Part shown: positions 22,388 through 30,486 of the stretch, piece after piece | Numbering within the stretch: position 1 is the first letter of the stretch | How the letters are laid out: each line of letters opens with the position of its first letter | Source: DAOOPX01 sp964653045 | GTDB taxonomy: Bacteria; Patescibacteriota; Microgenomatia; UBA1400; PJMF01 | Reading direction: 5' to 3' | DNA length: 49,233 nucleotides | NCBI GenBank assembly: GCA_964653045.1 | Contig: CAZZBW010000007.1 | Location: forward strand, 1 to 49,233 | Position numbers and translations under genes: made by a program | Notes under the pieces: generated by a model | Seen by the model: only the letters and a program-made list of their open reading frames with translations | Told to the model about the DNA's origin: nothing | The model's database searches: none

Positions 22388-24106
22388 ATGCCAAAAAAAC
22401 TGGTGATGTTTGTCCTGATTTCGAGTGTTTTTTTGGCCAGTTCTTGGGTGTTAATTTTCAAACCGCTGTTTCCGATTCACGACTATGTCCACGGTGCCAG
22501 AATCGCAGAAATGGGTCGCGCTCTGGCTGATGGGCAGGTTCCGCCGCGTTGGTCGAGCAATTTTGGCTATGGTTACGGTATGCCGCTATTTAATTTTTAC
22601 GCTCCTTTACCATATTTTGTTGGTGGGATGTTATTCAATCTCGGTTTGAGTTTGGAGTCTGCGATCAAGCTGGTTTTTCTTGTTGGTAACCTAATTGCAG
22701 TAATTGGTGCTTACACGTTGGGTAAACAAAAATTTGGTCGAGCTGCGGGATGGTTGTTGGCTAGTTTTTATGTTTTAGCTCCATATCGCGCGGTCAACTT
22801 ATATGTTCGTGGTGCGCTGAGTGAGTCGTGGGGGATGGCGATCCTGCCGTTGGTGCTGCTGGGCGGCGGGCATGTTCTAGCCCGCCGCCAAGTTGGATTT
22901 TTCACTCTCTCCGTGAGCATTGCCGCCCTGATCCTCAGTCATAACCTGACCGCCATGATCGCTCTACCTGTTCTTTTGATTTTGGCTGTCATTTGGTCTT
23001 TCCAGTCACAAAACTCGAAATTTAACCTCAGTTTTGTTAAAGAATCTGTGTTGCGGCTGTTTCTACCCGCCTTGATTGGCTTTGGCCTGAGTGCTTTTTA
23101 TCTTTTACCGAGCGTTCTGGAAAAAAACTTAACCCAACTAGATAACTTAATTCAAACTGGTTACTTTGATTTTCATCATCACTTCTTGTATCTGCGCCAA
23201 TTCGTCCAAGAAAACTGGAGTTATGGTGGTTCAAGTTGGGGTCCAGATGACGGCATGTCATTTTTCTTGGGCTATCCCCAGTTATTGGGATTGTTGCTGC
23301 TCTTATTTGTGATTTTGTTAAAATTTGGCAATACACAACTTTCTCGTTGGAGGAAACTTTTTTCTCAACATATATTTCTCTGGATAGTGATACTCTTTTT
23401 TGGCTTGAGTGTGTTACTCACCACACCAAAAACCGTGTGGTTGTGGGAAACTGTACCACTTCTCAGCTTTCTCCAGTTCCCCTGGCGTTTTTTGGTTCTG
23501 GCTTCATTTTTGCTAAGTTTAATGGTGAGTTATTTCGTATCAGTATTTGTGACCAACAAACCGGCTAGATTATTTTTAATCACCATTTTATGTTTTTCTT
23601 CATTTATTTTGAGTTGGCGGTACTTTAAGCCAAGGGAGTACTTGCAAGATAGTACGGCGCTTTATTATGCCGAGCCAGAACGAATCCAAACTGAGATGAG
23701 TCCAGTCTTACCTGATTATTTGCCTACTAACTTAGATCCAAAGCAGCTGCCAATGCCGCACCAGGACTTCATTGGCTTAACTGATACTGAGTTGACTCGA
23801 TCAGAAGTGTTGGTCTCGCGTTCACACACCAAACTTTATCAATACAATCTTGAAAATGCGAGAGAAATCGAGTTACCGATCGCTTATTTTCACGGATGGC
23901 GGGTGGAAATTGATGGAGAACCAGCACCAGTACAAGTTTCATCTAGAGGCTTGATCCAAGTAAGTGTTCCAGCAGGAGAGGCTAAAGTTGGCGCCATATT
24001 TGGTGAAACCCCAATTAGGTTGATATCTAATATAATTACATTGCTAAGTGCGATGAGTTTGCTGTTTATTTATCGCTCGAAAATCTTATGTCAAAAAACG
24101 AAATAA
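22388..24106 (+). CDS. PTPS_related-domain GT-C membrane glycosyltransferase-like protein
   Basis: Integral-membrane protein of 572 residues with about twelve helices, of the type annotated '6-pyruvoyl-tetrahydropterin synthase-related' (PF10131), which has the GT-C architecture and no link to pterins. HDYVHGARIAEMGRALADGQ at 31-50 carries the acidic/His first loop where GT-C enzymes bind the polyprenyl-phosphate sugar; PPRWSSNFGYGYG and RGALSESWG follow. The C-terminal 100 residues form a soluble beta-rich domain (YFHGWRVEIDGEP). A paralogue lies at 39073-40767. The ATG at 22388 is preferred over TTG at 22364 because of the promoter box. The sugar and acceptor are unknown. The last 19 nt overlap the flippase gene. 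Confidence 0.8.
   Translation: MPKKLVMFVLISSVFLASSWVLIFKPLFPIHDYVHGARIAEMGRALADGQVPPRWSSNFGYGYGMPLFNFYAPLPYFVGGMLFNLGLSLESAIKLVFLVGNLIAVIGAYTLGKQKFGRAAGWLLASFYVLAPYRAVNLYVRGALSESWGMAILPLVLLGGGHVLARRQVGFFTLSVSIAALILSHNLTAMIALPVLLILAVIWSFQSQNSKFNLSFVKESVLRLFLPALIGFGLSAFYLLPSVLEKNLTQLDNLIQTGYFDFHHHFLYLRQFVQENWSYGGSSWGPDDGMSFFLGYPQLLGLLLLLFVILLKFGNTQLSRWRKLFSQHIFLWIVILFFGLSVLLTTPKTVWLWETVPLLSFLQFPWRFLVLASFLLSLMVSYFVSVFVTNKPARLFLITILCFSSFILSWRYFKPREYLQDSTALYYAEPERIQTEMSPVLPDYLPTNLDPKQLPMPHQDFIGLTDTELTRSEVLVSRSHTKLYQYNLENAREIELPIAYFHGWRVEIDGEPAPVQVSSRGLIQVSVPAGEAKVGAIFGETPIRLISNIITLLSAMSLLFIYRSKILCQKTK
22862..22889. repeat. Intragenic perfect inverted repeat, 10-bp GC-rich arms
   Basis: Arms GGCGGCGGGC and GCCCGCCGCC with an 8-nt loop, encoding residues 159-168 (GGGHVLARR region) after a membrane helix. 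The paralogue at 39073 carries a different hairpin at the matching position. Confidence 0.82.
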
Positions 24107-25569
24107 TCGCACCAGTGTCGGTCGATGAGCTGAAAAAACGCTCTGTCCATGGAGCAGCATCGTACTTTTTGCGAACACTTTTTCTCCAGGGCGTGGGCAT
24201 GGTGTCGTTGTTATTTTTGAGTAATTTTCTTGAGCCTAGCGAGTTTGGCGTGTATGGCTTGGTGACGCAAATTATTGGGTTATTGGTATTTTTCTCAGAT
24301 GTGGGGTTGGCTGCTGTGCTCATTCAGAAAGCACAGCAGCCAACCATCAAAGATTACCGCACTGCATTCACCTTGCAACAAATTTTATCTTGGTTGATTG
24401 TTGCCCTGTCGCTGTTATTAATTTACAGCGGCGTACTAGACCAAAAAATTGGGGCTCCTGGCAAGTGGTTGCTTCTCAGCCTCGCCCTTTCTTTCCCGCT
24501 TGCGACTCTTAAGACGATTCCGTCGATTATTTTGGAACGCAAACTAAATTTTTCTAAGTTGGTTTTGCCGCAAATTTTTGAACAGATTGTGTTTCATCTG
24601 ACAGTGGTAGTTCTGGCTTGGCAGGGTTGGGGCGTGATTGCTTATGCTTATGCGGTAATGCTCAGGGCTCTGACTGGTGTAGTGGTGATGAACGTCATTC
24701 AGCCTTGGGCAATTGGTTTGCACCTAGATAAACAGAGTGTGGTGGCTTTAGCTAGATTTGGCATCAAGTTCCAACTGAATGATTTCTTGGCCAGAATTAA
24801 AGATCAACTATTTTACTTGGCTATTGGTTGGTATTTGCCTAATCGTGAGTTTGGCTACATCACTTGGGCCAAAAATTGGTCAATGTATCCGTACCAGCTG
24901 ACAGTCCAAAATATTATGACTATTACTTTTCCCGCTTTTTCTCGAATACAAGATAATAAAGAGCTACTTCGCCGAGCCATTGAAAAAGCTATTTTCACGG
25001 TTACTCTGGTCATCTTTCCGATCTTATTTGGCATGTCACTATTTATTAGGCCAATTTTGGAGTTTATACCTGCTTACGCCAAGTGGCTGCCGGCGAGTTT
25101 GAGTTTCACGCTATTTTGTTTGAGTATTGTTTGGTCTGCTATTTCAACACCACTAACCAACACGCTTAATGCTCTGGGAAGAATTGACACTACGTTGAAA
25201 TTAATGGTATTTTGGACTGTTTTAACTTGGGTAATTACCCCTATTGCAGTCGTTTTGTGGGATTATGACGGTGTGGCCATCGCAGCCTTATTGATTAGTT
25301 TGACTTCAGGAATTTCAGTCGTTCTCACCAAAAAATACGTGCAGTTCCAGTTTTTAGATCAAGTTTGGCGCCAGCTGTTGGCGAGCGCGACGATGGTTGG
25401 CTTTGGGGTTTTTGGCTTGAGTTTAGTCAATTCTTTAAGCCAGTTAATTATTTTAATTATCTTGTGCGGACTGTTTTACCTGGGGTTATTGTTTCTGTTG
25501 GGTAAAAATAAAATCTATCAAGAATTTTTACCTATTTGGCGAATTTTGGTGAAGAAGATGCTAAAATGA
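24088..25569 (+). CDS. Wzx-type polysaccharide flippase (MOP superfamily)
   Basis: Lipid-linked oligosaccharide flippase of 493 residues with twelve to fourteen membrane helices. HGAASYFLRTLFLQGVGM at about 19-36 and LEPSEFGVYGLVTQI at about 48-62 are typical of the WzxC/polysacc_synt family start; YLPNREFGYITWAK mid-protein repeats the pattern in the second half. It should move polyprenyl-diphosphate glycans across the membrane. It overlaps the GT-C gene by 19 nt and is followed 13 nt later by a GT2 gene. It holds the longest perfect hairpin in the window. Presence of both Wzx and a Wzm/Wzt exporter implies at least two glycan routes. Confidence 0.88.
   Translation: MSKNEIIAPVSVDELKKRSVHGAASYFLRTLFLQGVGMVSLLFLSNFLEPSEFGVYGLVTQIIGLLVFFSDVGLAAVLIQKAQQPTIKDYRTAFTLQQILSWLIVALSLLLIYSGVLDQKIGAPGKWLLLSLALSFPLATLKTIPSIILERKLNFSKLVLPQIFEQIVFHLTVVVLAWQGWGVIAYAYAVMLRALTGVVVMNVIQPWAIGLHLDKQSVVALARFGIKFQLNDFLARIKDQLFYLAIGWYLPNREFGYITWAKNWSMYPYQLTVQNIMTITFPAFSRIQDNKELLRRAIEKAIFTVTLVIFPILFGMSLFIRPILEFIPAYAKWLPASLSFTLFCLSIVWSAISTPLTNTLNALGRIDTTLKLMVFWTVLTWVITPIAVVLWDYDGVAIAALLISLTSGISVVLTKKYVQFQFLDQVWRQLLASATMVGFGVFGLSLVNSLSQLIILIILCGLFYLGLLFLLGKNKIYQEFLPIWRILVKKMLK
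24305..24345. repeat. Intragenic perfect inverted repeat, 16-bp arms
   Basis: Arms GGTTGGCTGCTGTGCT and AGCACAGCAGCCAACC pair without mismatch around a 9-nt loop. Coding reads through it as VGLAAVLIQKAQQPTI near the end of a membrane helix. It is the longest perfect stem seen. Confidence 0.92.
25559..25567 (+). promoter_or_regulatory. Extended -10 box before the GT2 gene at 25583
   Basis: TGC-TAAAAT overlaps the stop region of the flippase gene and ends 15 nt before the ATG at 25583, giving a leader of about 8 nt. Confidence 0.4.
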
Positions 25570-25582
25570 GTTAGGCTTAATT

Positions 25583-26488
25583 ATGAGCAAAATTTCAGCT
25601 GTAATTAATACCAGGGACGCTGCCAAAACGTTGGAGTCTTGTTTGAGTTCACTTAAGTTTGTTGATGAAATCATTGTTGTCGACATGTACAGTCATGACG
25701 AGACGGTTAAAATTGCGCACCAGCATGGCGCCAAGCTTTATTTTCACCAACCACTTGAGTATGTCGAGCCGGCCAGAAATTTTGCTATAGCAAAAGCTAA
25801 GCACGAGTGGGTGTTGATCGTTGATCCAGACGAAGTAATCCCGCCCAAACTAGCTGACAAAATTCTTGAGTTAGTTGAACAAAAAAAACCCGATGTTGTG
25901 GGCTACCGTATCGCTCGGAAAAATATGATTTTTGATGCTTGGATCAGTGCGGCAGGGTGGTGGCCAGATTATCAACTGAGATTGATTCTAGCTAAGGCGG
26001 TGAAATGGAGTGACAAAATTCATGCTCAGCCAAATATAAAAAATGGATCAGTTATTGAGTTACCAGCCAAAGAAAATTTGGCAATTCATCATTTTAATTA
26101 TTTATCGATTGATGATTACTTGAGTAAGATGGTCAGATACACTCAGATAGAGGCAGTTCAACGCCAACTTCCAACAAAACTTGATGCGCGACAGATTTGG
26201 CAATCATTTAGTCAAGAGTTCCTTAGGCGACTGTTTGCTCAAAAAGGATATAAAGCTAATCGTCACGGTCTGGCACTCGCACTTCTCCAAGCGCACTATG
26301 AGCTAGTGGTGACGTTGCGACAGTGGGAGCAGCAGGGTTTTCCTCAGAGTAAACACGATCAAATTCAAATTATGAGCAATTTGTGGCAGTTTAAGCGGGA
26401 AATAAATTATTGGTACTGCAGTTATCAGCTGGATGGTGCCAAAGGTCTAAAACGGTGGTTTTGGCGAGTGCGTCGCATCCTAGGCTGA
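25583..26488 (+). CDS. GT2 glycosyltransferase (WaaE/KdtX-like)
   Basis: Inverting GT-A glycosyltransferase of 301 residues that should add a sugar to a lipid-linked acceptor at the inner membrane face. INTRDAAKTLESCLSSL at 8-24 and DEIIVVDMYSHDET at 28-41 form the nucleotide-binding start; VDPDEV at 80-85 is the DxD metal site; GWWPDYQLRLI and the HHF block mid-protein match the WaaE/KdtX subgroup. The C-terminal half is helical and amphipathic. The stop codon TGA overlaps the promoter box of the next gene. Confidence 0.85.
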   Translation: MSKISAVINTRDAAKTLESCLSSLKFVDEIIVVDMYSHDETVKIAHQHGAKLYFHQPLEYVEPARNFAIAKAKHEWVLIVDPDEVIPPKLADKILELVEQKKPDVVGYRIARKNMIFDAWISAAGWWPDYQLRLILAKAVKWSDKIHAQPNIKNGSVIELPAKENLAIHHFNYLSIDDYLSKMVRYTQIEAVQRQLPTKLDARQIWQSFSQEFLRRLFAQKGYKANRHGLALALLQAHYELVVTLRQWEQQGFPQSKHDQIQIMSNLWQFKREINYWYCSYQLDGAKGLKRWFWRVRRILG

Positions 26489-26494
26489 TATAAT
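26486..26494 (+). promoter_or_regulatory. Extended -10 box of the GT2 gene at 26501
   Basis: TGA-TATAAT, a perfect extended -10; its TGA is also the stop codon of the previous gene. Six nt separate it from the ATG at 26501: a clear leaderless arrangement inside an apparent operon. Confidence 0.65.
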
Positions 26495-26500
26495 GGCTTA

Positions 26501-27418
26501 ATGTCTGTGACGGCGGTGATCGTGGTGCACTTTAATCAAACCAGGACTACTTTAAAGTGTCTTGATTCATTGGCTCGGTTGAAAAATATTTCTGGTAATT
26601 CCTATAAAGTTGTGATTGTTGACAATGGCTCCAAAAATTTGTTCAGTTTGCCGCTTCGTTTTAATCGTAAAATTTTTCACCTAATTCGATCTGACGCCAA
26701 CTTGGGCTTTACAGGAGGGAATAATTTAGGCATTCACTTTTCTGTAGAAAACTTTGGTCCCCAGTACTTATGGTTGCTTAACAACGATACAACAGTTGAT
26801 CCCCAAGCACTGACCCAATTACTCAAAGCAGCAAATAATTATCCCTCTTGGGGAATGATCTCGCCTAAAATATATTTTACCGCTGGCAAAGAGTTTCATC
26901 GGCAAAGTTATGGCAAGGAAGATCGAGGTAAAGTCATCTGGTTTGTGGGCGGCGTGATTGATTGGCGCAACCTGACAGCTTTCCATCGCGGTGTGGATGA
27001 GATTGATCGAGGCCAGTTTGATCAAATCCTGGAAACTGATTTTTGCACAGGTTGTGCAATTTTTATAAAGAGAGAAGTTTTAGAAAAAATTGGTTTCTTG
27101 GACAAGCGCTATTTTTTGTATTTTGAGGACGTAGATTGGAGCCTTCGGGCGCAAAAGTTTGGCTATAAACTTGGCATTTCTCACCAGGCCATCGTCTGGC
27201 ATGATAACGCTGGTTCTTCTGGGGGATCTGGCTCACATTTGCAACAATACTATCAAGAACGAAATCGCAGCTTACTTGCTTGGTTACACGGTAATTGGCA
27301 AGCCAAACTAGTAGCGCTACGCTTACAATTAATGGGTTTGGCTACTACAGATTCTTATCGTCGCCAAGCAGTAATAGATTTTTATCGTAGGAAGTTCGGC
27401 AAACAGCTAATTGTATGA
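26501..27418 (+). CDS. GT2 glycosyltransferase (rhamnosyltransferase-like)
   Basis: GT-A glycosyltransferase of 305 residues in the WbbL/rhamnosyl-type subgroup. VTAVIVVHFNQTRTTLKCLDSL opens the nucleotide domain, VIVDNGS follows, LWLLNNDTTVDP at 90-101 carries the NND variant of the metal site, and YFLYFEDVDWSLRAQ near 205-215 holds the ED acceptor base region. A GTGCAIFIKREV block precedes it. With rmlBCD near by, dTDP-rhamnose is a plausible donor, but this is inference. The end overlaps the next GT2 start (ATGA, 27415-27418). Confidence 0.87.
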   Translation: MSVTAVIVVHFNQTRTTLKCLDSLARLKNISGNSYKVVIVDNGSKNLFSLPLRFNRKIFHLIRSDANLGFTGGNNLGIHFSVENFGPQYLWLLNNDTTVDPQALTQLLKAANNYPSWGMISPKIYFTAGKEFHRQSYGKEDRGKVIWFVGGVIDWRNLTAFHRGVDEIDRGQFDQILETDFCTGCAIFIKREVLEKIGFLDKRYFLYFEDVDWSLRAQKFGYKLGISHQAIVWHDNAGSSGGSGSHLQQYYQERNRSLLAWLHGNWQAKLVALRLQLMGLATTDSYRRQAVIDFYRRKFGKQLIV

Positions 27419-28257
27419 AAAATACTCAATTAATTTCTGTCGTAATCTTAGCTAAAAATGAAGCGAAAAGTATTGTGGCTTGCATGAAATGTTTGCGTTG
27501 GTGCAATGAAATGATTGTGCTTGATACTGGTTCAACTGATGACACTCTCGAATTGGCTGAAGCGCATGGCGCGAGAGTTATCTCGTTTCAACATCGGTCG
27601 TTTGCCCGAGTCAGAGAAGAAGCACTCAAACACGTCAATTCAGAGTGGATTTTTTACGTTGATGCAGATGAGCGAGTGTCGCCGACACTCGCTCAAGAAA
27701 TTTTATCCTACTTGAATAAAAATGACGTTTCCGCTCTTGAATTAAATCGAGAAAACTATTTTTATGGTCGCAAGATGACCAGTGGTGGCTGGGCAAATGA
27801 TTCCGTCACTCGGATTTTTCGTTGCAAGGCTTTAAAGGGTTGGCAAGGAGAGATTCATGAGTCTCCAAAGTATATGGGCAATCGGATTTTATTAAGTAAT
27901 AATTTAATTCATTTGTCTCACCGGAGTACAGCCGCTGGCTTGATTAAGTCGGCTGAGTGGACTTTGATCGAGGCCACACTGCTTCAGAAAAGCCTTGACC
28001 AACCAGTAAAGTTTATGACCATATTACGTAAAGGATTTGGTGAGTTTTGGCGCCGAGTCATAAAAAAACGAGGATTTCGGGACGGAACTACTGGCTTAAT
28101 TGAGTCTTTGATTCAAGCGATTAATCGGATGTTGGTTTACATTCAGGTGTGGGAGCTACAGCAAAAACCGAGTATTCCAGATCTATACTCGGTTAAAGAA
28201 CGACAAATTGAGTTGGATTGGGAAGGAGCAAAGAAAATTCCTGCAGCCAAATCATGA
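27415..28257 (+). CDS. GT2 glycosyltransferase (WaaE/KdtX-like)
   Basis: A 280-residue GT-A enzyme. LISVVILAKNEAKSIVACMK opens the fold, NEMIVLDTGSTDDT at 31-44 is the nucleotide loop, YVDADERVSP at 81-90 carries the DxD site and GGWANDSVTRIFR is typical of the WaaE/KdtX group, which adds glucose-type residues to core glycans. The C-terminus carries an amphipathic segment (LIESLIQAINRMLVYIQ). ATGA overlaps join it to genes on both sides (27415 and 28254), so it is translated as part of one unit. Confidence 0.87.
   Translation: MKNTQLISVVILAKNEAKSIVACMKCLRWCNEMIVLDTGSTDDTLELAEAHGARVISFQHRSFARVREEALKHVNSEWIFYVDADERVSPTLAQEILSYLNKNDVSALELNRENYFYGRKMTSGGWANDSVTRIFRCKALKGWQGEIHESPKYMGNRILLSNNLIHLSHRSTAAGLIKSAEWTLIEATLLQKSLDQPVKFMTILRKGFGEFWRRVIKKRGFRDGTTGLIESLIQAINRMLVYIQVWELQQKPSIPDLYSVKERQIELDWEGAKKIPAAKS
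27669..27695. repeat. Intragenic perfect inverted repeat, 12-bp arms
   Basis: Arms TGAGCGAGTGTC and GACACTCGCTCA with a GCC loop, encoding the residues just after the DxD metal site (DERVSPTLAQ) of the GT2 enzyme. Confidence 0.85.
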
Positions 28258-29258
28258 AAAAAATCTGTTTCTTTTCTCCATATATCATGCAACTTCATGC
28301 TGGCGGGGGCGAGAAGCATTTTTTTGACCTGGCGCTGCTGCGCAGGCAGCCAAAAAAAATTGCCGTTTATGTTGCAATCACTCACAATAATCAGCATACT
28401 CTAGATGAGTATAAGCGGTTTTACAGCCAATTCTTGGGCAAAAATCTTGACCAACTCCATTTTATTTGGACTCCCCTGTTTACTGAAGCCAGTTTCTGGC
28501 AGAAGGTCTGGTGGACGCGCCAATTCGACGAGTTATTTTATGTGACTGACGGCAGTTTGTTTCTCAGTTTGGCAAAAAAGAATGTTTTACACGTTCAGAT
28601 TCCATTCACCCAATCGAAAAACTCAATTTTTGAGCGGTTCAAATTGGCTTGTTGGCAAGAAATTAATACCAACAGTGAGTTTACTAAGCGAGTGATTGAG
28701 AATTCTTGGCAAATTAAAGTTAAAGAAGTGTTGCGGCCACAGATCGATCTCAAAGAGTTTAGTCCGGCTAAAAAAAGACTGCCGATAATCCTGGCTGTTG
28801 GCCGGTTTTTTTCGCACCTGCATAGTAAGCGTCAGGACGTATTAGTTAAGTGTTTCATGGAGCTGCAAAAAACCGCCCCCAAAAAGTTTAAAGACTGGCA
28901 GTTAATTTTCGTTGGCGCGGTTGAAGACCGCGCCTACTTTGAAAAAGTCCAGAAACTAGCCGAGGGCTTGTCGATTAAATTTGTTACTAACGCTACACGC
29001 CAAGAATTAGTCAATTACTTCAACACCGCCGCGATTTTTTGGCATGCTGCCGGCTTTGGTGTGAATGAGTATAAAGAACCAGAAAAAGTGGAGCATTTTG
29101 GTATTGTTACCTTGGAAGCGCTTGCTGGTGGCTGTATCCCGCTGGTGGTGGGCAAAGGCGGTCAGCGTGAGATTCTTGGAGACAAGTTCGCCCAGCACAG
29201 TTGGCAAACTATTGATGAGTGTGTAGAAAAAACCAATAAGTTTGCAGTTAATAGCTAA
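28254..29258 (+). CDS. GT4-like glycosyltransferase
   Basis: GT-B retaining glycosyltransferase of 334 residues. The ATG at 28254 overlaps the previous stop codon (ATGA); the frame is open 12 codons further upstream but inside the preceding gene. MQLHAGGGEKHFFDLA at about 12-27 is the N-terminal glycine loop, ILAVGRFF starts the second Rossmann domain, and EHFGIVTLEAL carries the EX7E pair that holds the nucleotide sugar. The pattern (GRFF, long loop, EHFG) is nearest to the ALG11-like branch that adds mannose, but the donor is not determined. Confidence 0.83.
   Translation: MKKICFFSPYIMQLHAGGGEKHFFDLALLRRQPKKIAVYVAITHNNQHTLDEYKRFYSQFLGKNLDQLHFIWTPLFTEASFWQKVWWTRQFDELFYVTDGSLFLSLAKKNVLHVQIPFTQSKNSIFERFKLACWQEINTNSEFTKRVIENSWQIKVKEVLRPQIDLKEFSPAKKRLPIILAVGRFFSHLHSKRQDVLVKCFMELQKTAPKKFKDWQLIFVGAVEDRAYFEKVQKLAEGLSIKFVTNATRQELVNYFNTAAIFWHAAGFGVNEYKEPEKVEHFGIVTLEALAGGCIPLVVGKGGQREILGDKFAQHSWQTIDECVEKTNKFAVNS
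28914..28934. repeat. Intragenic inverted repeat, 8-bp GC-rich arms
   Basis: Arms GGCGCGGT and ACCGCGCC with a 5-nt loop in the GT4-like gene, encoding VGAVEDRAYF. Weaker member of the hairpin set. Confidence 0.55.
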
Positions 29259-29275
29259 AATATTGATTAATATGA

Positions 29276-29476
29276 TTAATCACTATAACCATATGCTCTT
29301 GCATTGAGAACTGCGTTTACTCTTCTTTCGAGACCAGCTAGTTTTTGACTTTCATCTGGAGAGAGCTGCTCACCCATTGCCTCTCGCCTTTTAAATTTTG
29401 CGATTTGTTCAAACACCTCTGCCGGTGCTGGTTTTACTTCATGGCGGATTGGGAACTCAGAGACAAATGCGGTCAT
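29276..29476 (-). CDS. Hypothetical 66-residue protein
   Basis: Small acidic-basic helical protein with no membrane segment, ending in GYSD. Residues 17-55 (PAEVFEQIAKFKRRE...LERRVNAVLNARA) look like a helical hairpin. I do not recognise a family. A GAAAGG ribosome site lies 8 nt before the start, matching the sites of three other genes in the window, which supports translation. It is on the minus strand inside a long plus-strand glycosyltransferase array. The short AT-rich palindrome at 29264-29282 sits at its end. Confidence 0.5.
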   Translation of the reverse strand: MTAFVSEFPIRHEVKPAPAEVFEQIAKFKRREAMGEQLSPDESQKLAGLERRVNAVLNARAYGYSD

Positions 29477-29589
29477 GTATTTTTCCTTTCTCAGAAATTA
29501 TGACTAATGTTAGAATTATCTAAGGGTAGGCAACTTATACCACCGATATGAGTTTAAAGCAAAAAGTTTTTTTGCCTTATTGAAAGTAA

Positions 29590-30486
29590 ATGATGAGCGC
29601 CAATCTTTCGATCATTATTCCCTCTTTCAATGGTCAGCACCTGCTAGCAAGAAACTTACCGGCAGTGCTGGTTAGTTTGCGTGATGGTGATGAGTTGTTG
29701 GTCGTCGATGATACAAGCGATGATTCAACAGTTGAGTGGCTACGACAGGGTTTCAAACTTCAAGAGCAAAAAAAACCTGAATTGAAAGATCAGTGCGGTG
29801 GCTATCAACTTTTGCAGGGCTTTTATCAATCAGGTAATAAACGAAATTTAATCACACTGGTAGTTAATGATAAAAACTTGCGGTTTGGCGCTAGCTGCAA
29901 CCGGGGGGTGAAGCTAGCGCAACATCAACTGATATTTTTGCTCAATAACGATGTGTCACCAGCTGCAAATTGTGTGAAAGAGTTAGTAAATAGCTTTGAA
30001 CGATCACAAGAGCTTGGAGAGGTATTTGCTGTGGGTGCGCTTGAGTATGAAGGCCACGATACTCAAGCGCCAAAAGCGGGCAAGAATAGCTTATACTTTG
30101 CTCGTGGTCTATTTTGGCACCAGAAAGCGGCAGAGTTTGAAGCTGGTGACACTGCTTGGGTGAGTGGTGGGAGTGGGCTCTTTGATCGATCGAAGTGGTT
30201 AGAACTAGGTGGGTTTGATCTAAGCTTCTATCCCGCCTACTGGGAAGACGTCGACTTATCTTTTCGTGCCAGGCTAAGAGGTTGGCGAGTGCTGTTTGAA
30301 CCCAAGGCAATTGTTTACCATCGTCACGAATCGACAAATAAAACGGTTTTTGGTGTGGAAAAGATTGGGAAATTAAGCCAACGACACCAAGTTTACTTTA
30401 CGCGAAAACACGCCAACTTTATCCAACTACTCCAATATTATATTTGGCGACCATACTGGTGGAGGCAAAAAATTGTCAAAAATTAA
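29590..30486 (+). CDS. GT2 glycosyltransferase
   Basis: GT-A enzyme of 298 residues. NLSIIIPSFNGQHLLARNLP opens the fold, LLVVDDTSDDST is the nucleotide loop, FLLNNDVSPA holds the NND metal site and YPAYWEDVDLSFRARLRGWRV the ED acceptor region, all as in rhamnosyl/galactofuranosyl-type GT2 proteins. The N-terminal domain has an insert between about 52 and 85. Two ATGs in a row (29590, 29593) are possible starts. The 3' end overlaps the following GT39-like gene by 14 nt, so expression of the two is linked. Confidence 0.85.
   Translation: MMSANLSIIIPSFNGQHLLARNLPAVLVSLRDGDELLVVDDTSDDSTVEWLRQGFKLQEQKKPELKDQCGGYQLLQGFYQSGNKRNLITLVVNDKNLRFGASCNRGVKLAQHQLIFLLNNDVSPAANCVKELVNSFERSQELGEVFAVGALEYEGHDTQAPKAGKNSLYFARGLFWHQKAAEFEAGDTAWVSGGSGLFDRSKWLELGGFDLSFYPAYWEDVDLSFRARLRGWRVLFEPKAIVYHRHESTNKTVFGVEKIGKLSQRHQVYFTRKHANFIQLLQYYIWRPYWWRQKIVKN
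29888..29920. repeat. Intragenic inverted repeat, 9-bp arms
   Basis: Arms GCGCTAGCT and AGCTAGCGC with a 15-nt loop in the GT2 gene, just before the NND motif codons. Confidence 0.6.
30037..30070. repeat. Intragenic perfect inverted repeat, 12-bp arms
   Basis: Arms GCGCTTGAGTAT and ATACTCAAGCGC with a 10-nt loop in the GT2 gene, encoding ALEYEGHDTQAP. Confidence 0.82.

Noticed and set aside
28308..28372. Long imperfect inverted pattern with T7 and A8 tracts around a GC-rich centre in the GT4-like gene.
   Set aside because: Pairing relies on homopolymer runs and many mismatches; not counted with the hairpin set.
29264..29282. AT-rich 8-bp palindrome between convergent genes as a terminator.
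   Set aside because: No GC in the stem core and no T-tract; too weak to call.
29942..30337. 131-codon minus-strand ORF within a GT2 gene.
   Set aside because: His/Gln/Ser-rich shadow typical of reverse reading; the plus frame carries the GT2 motifs.
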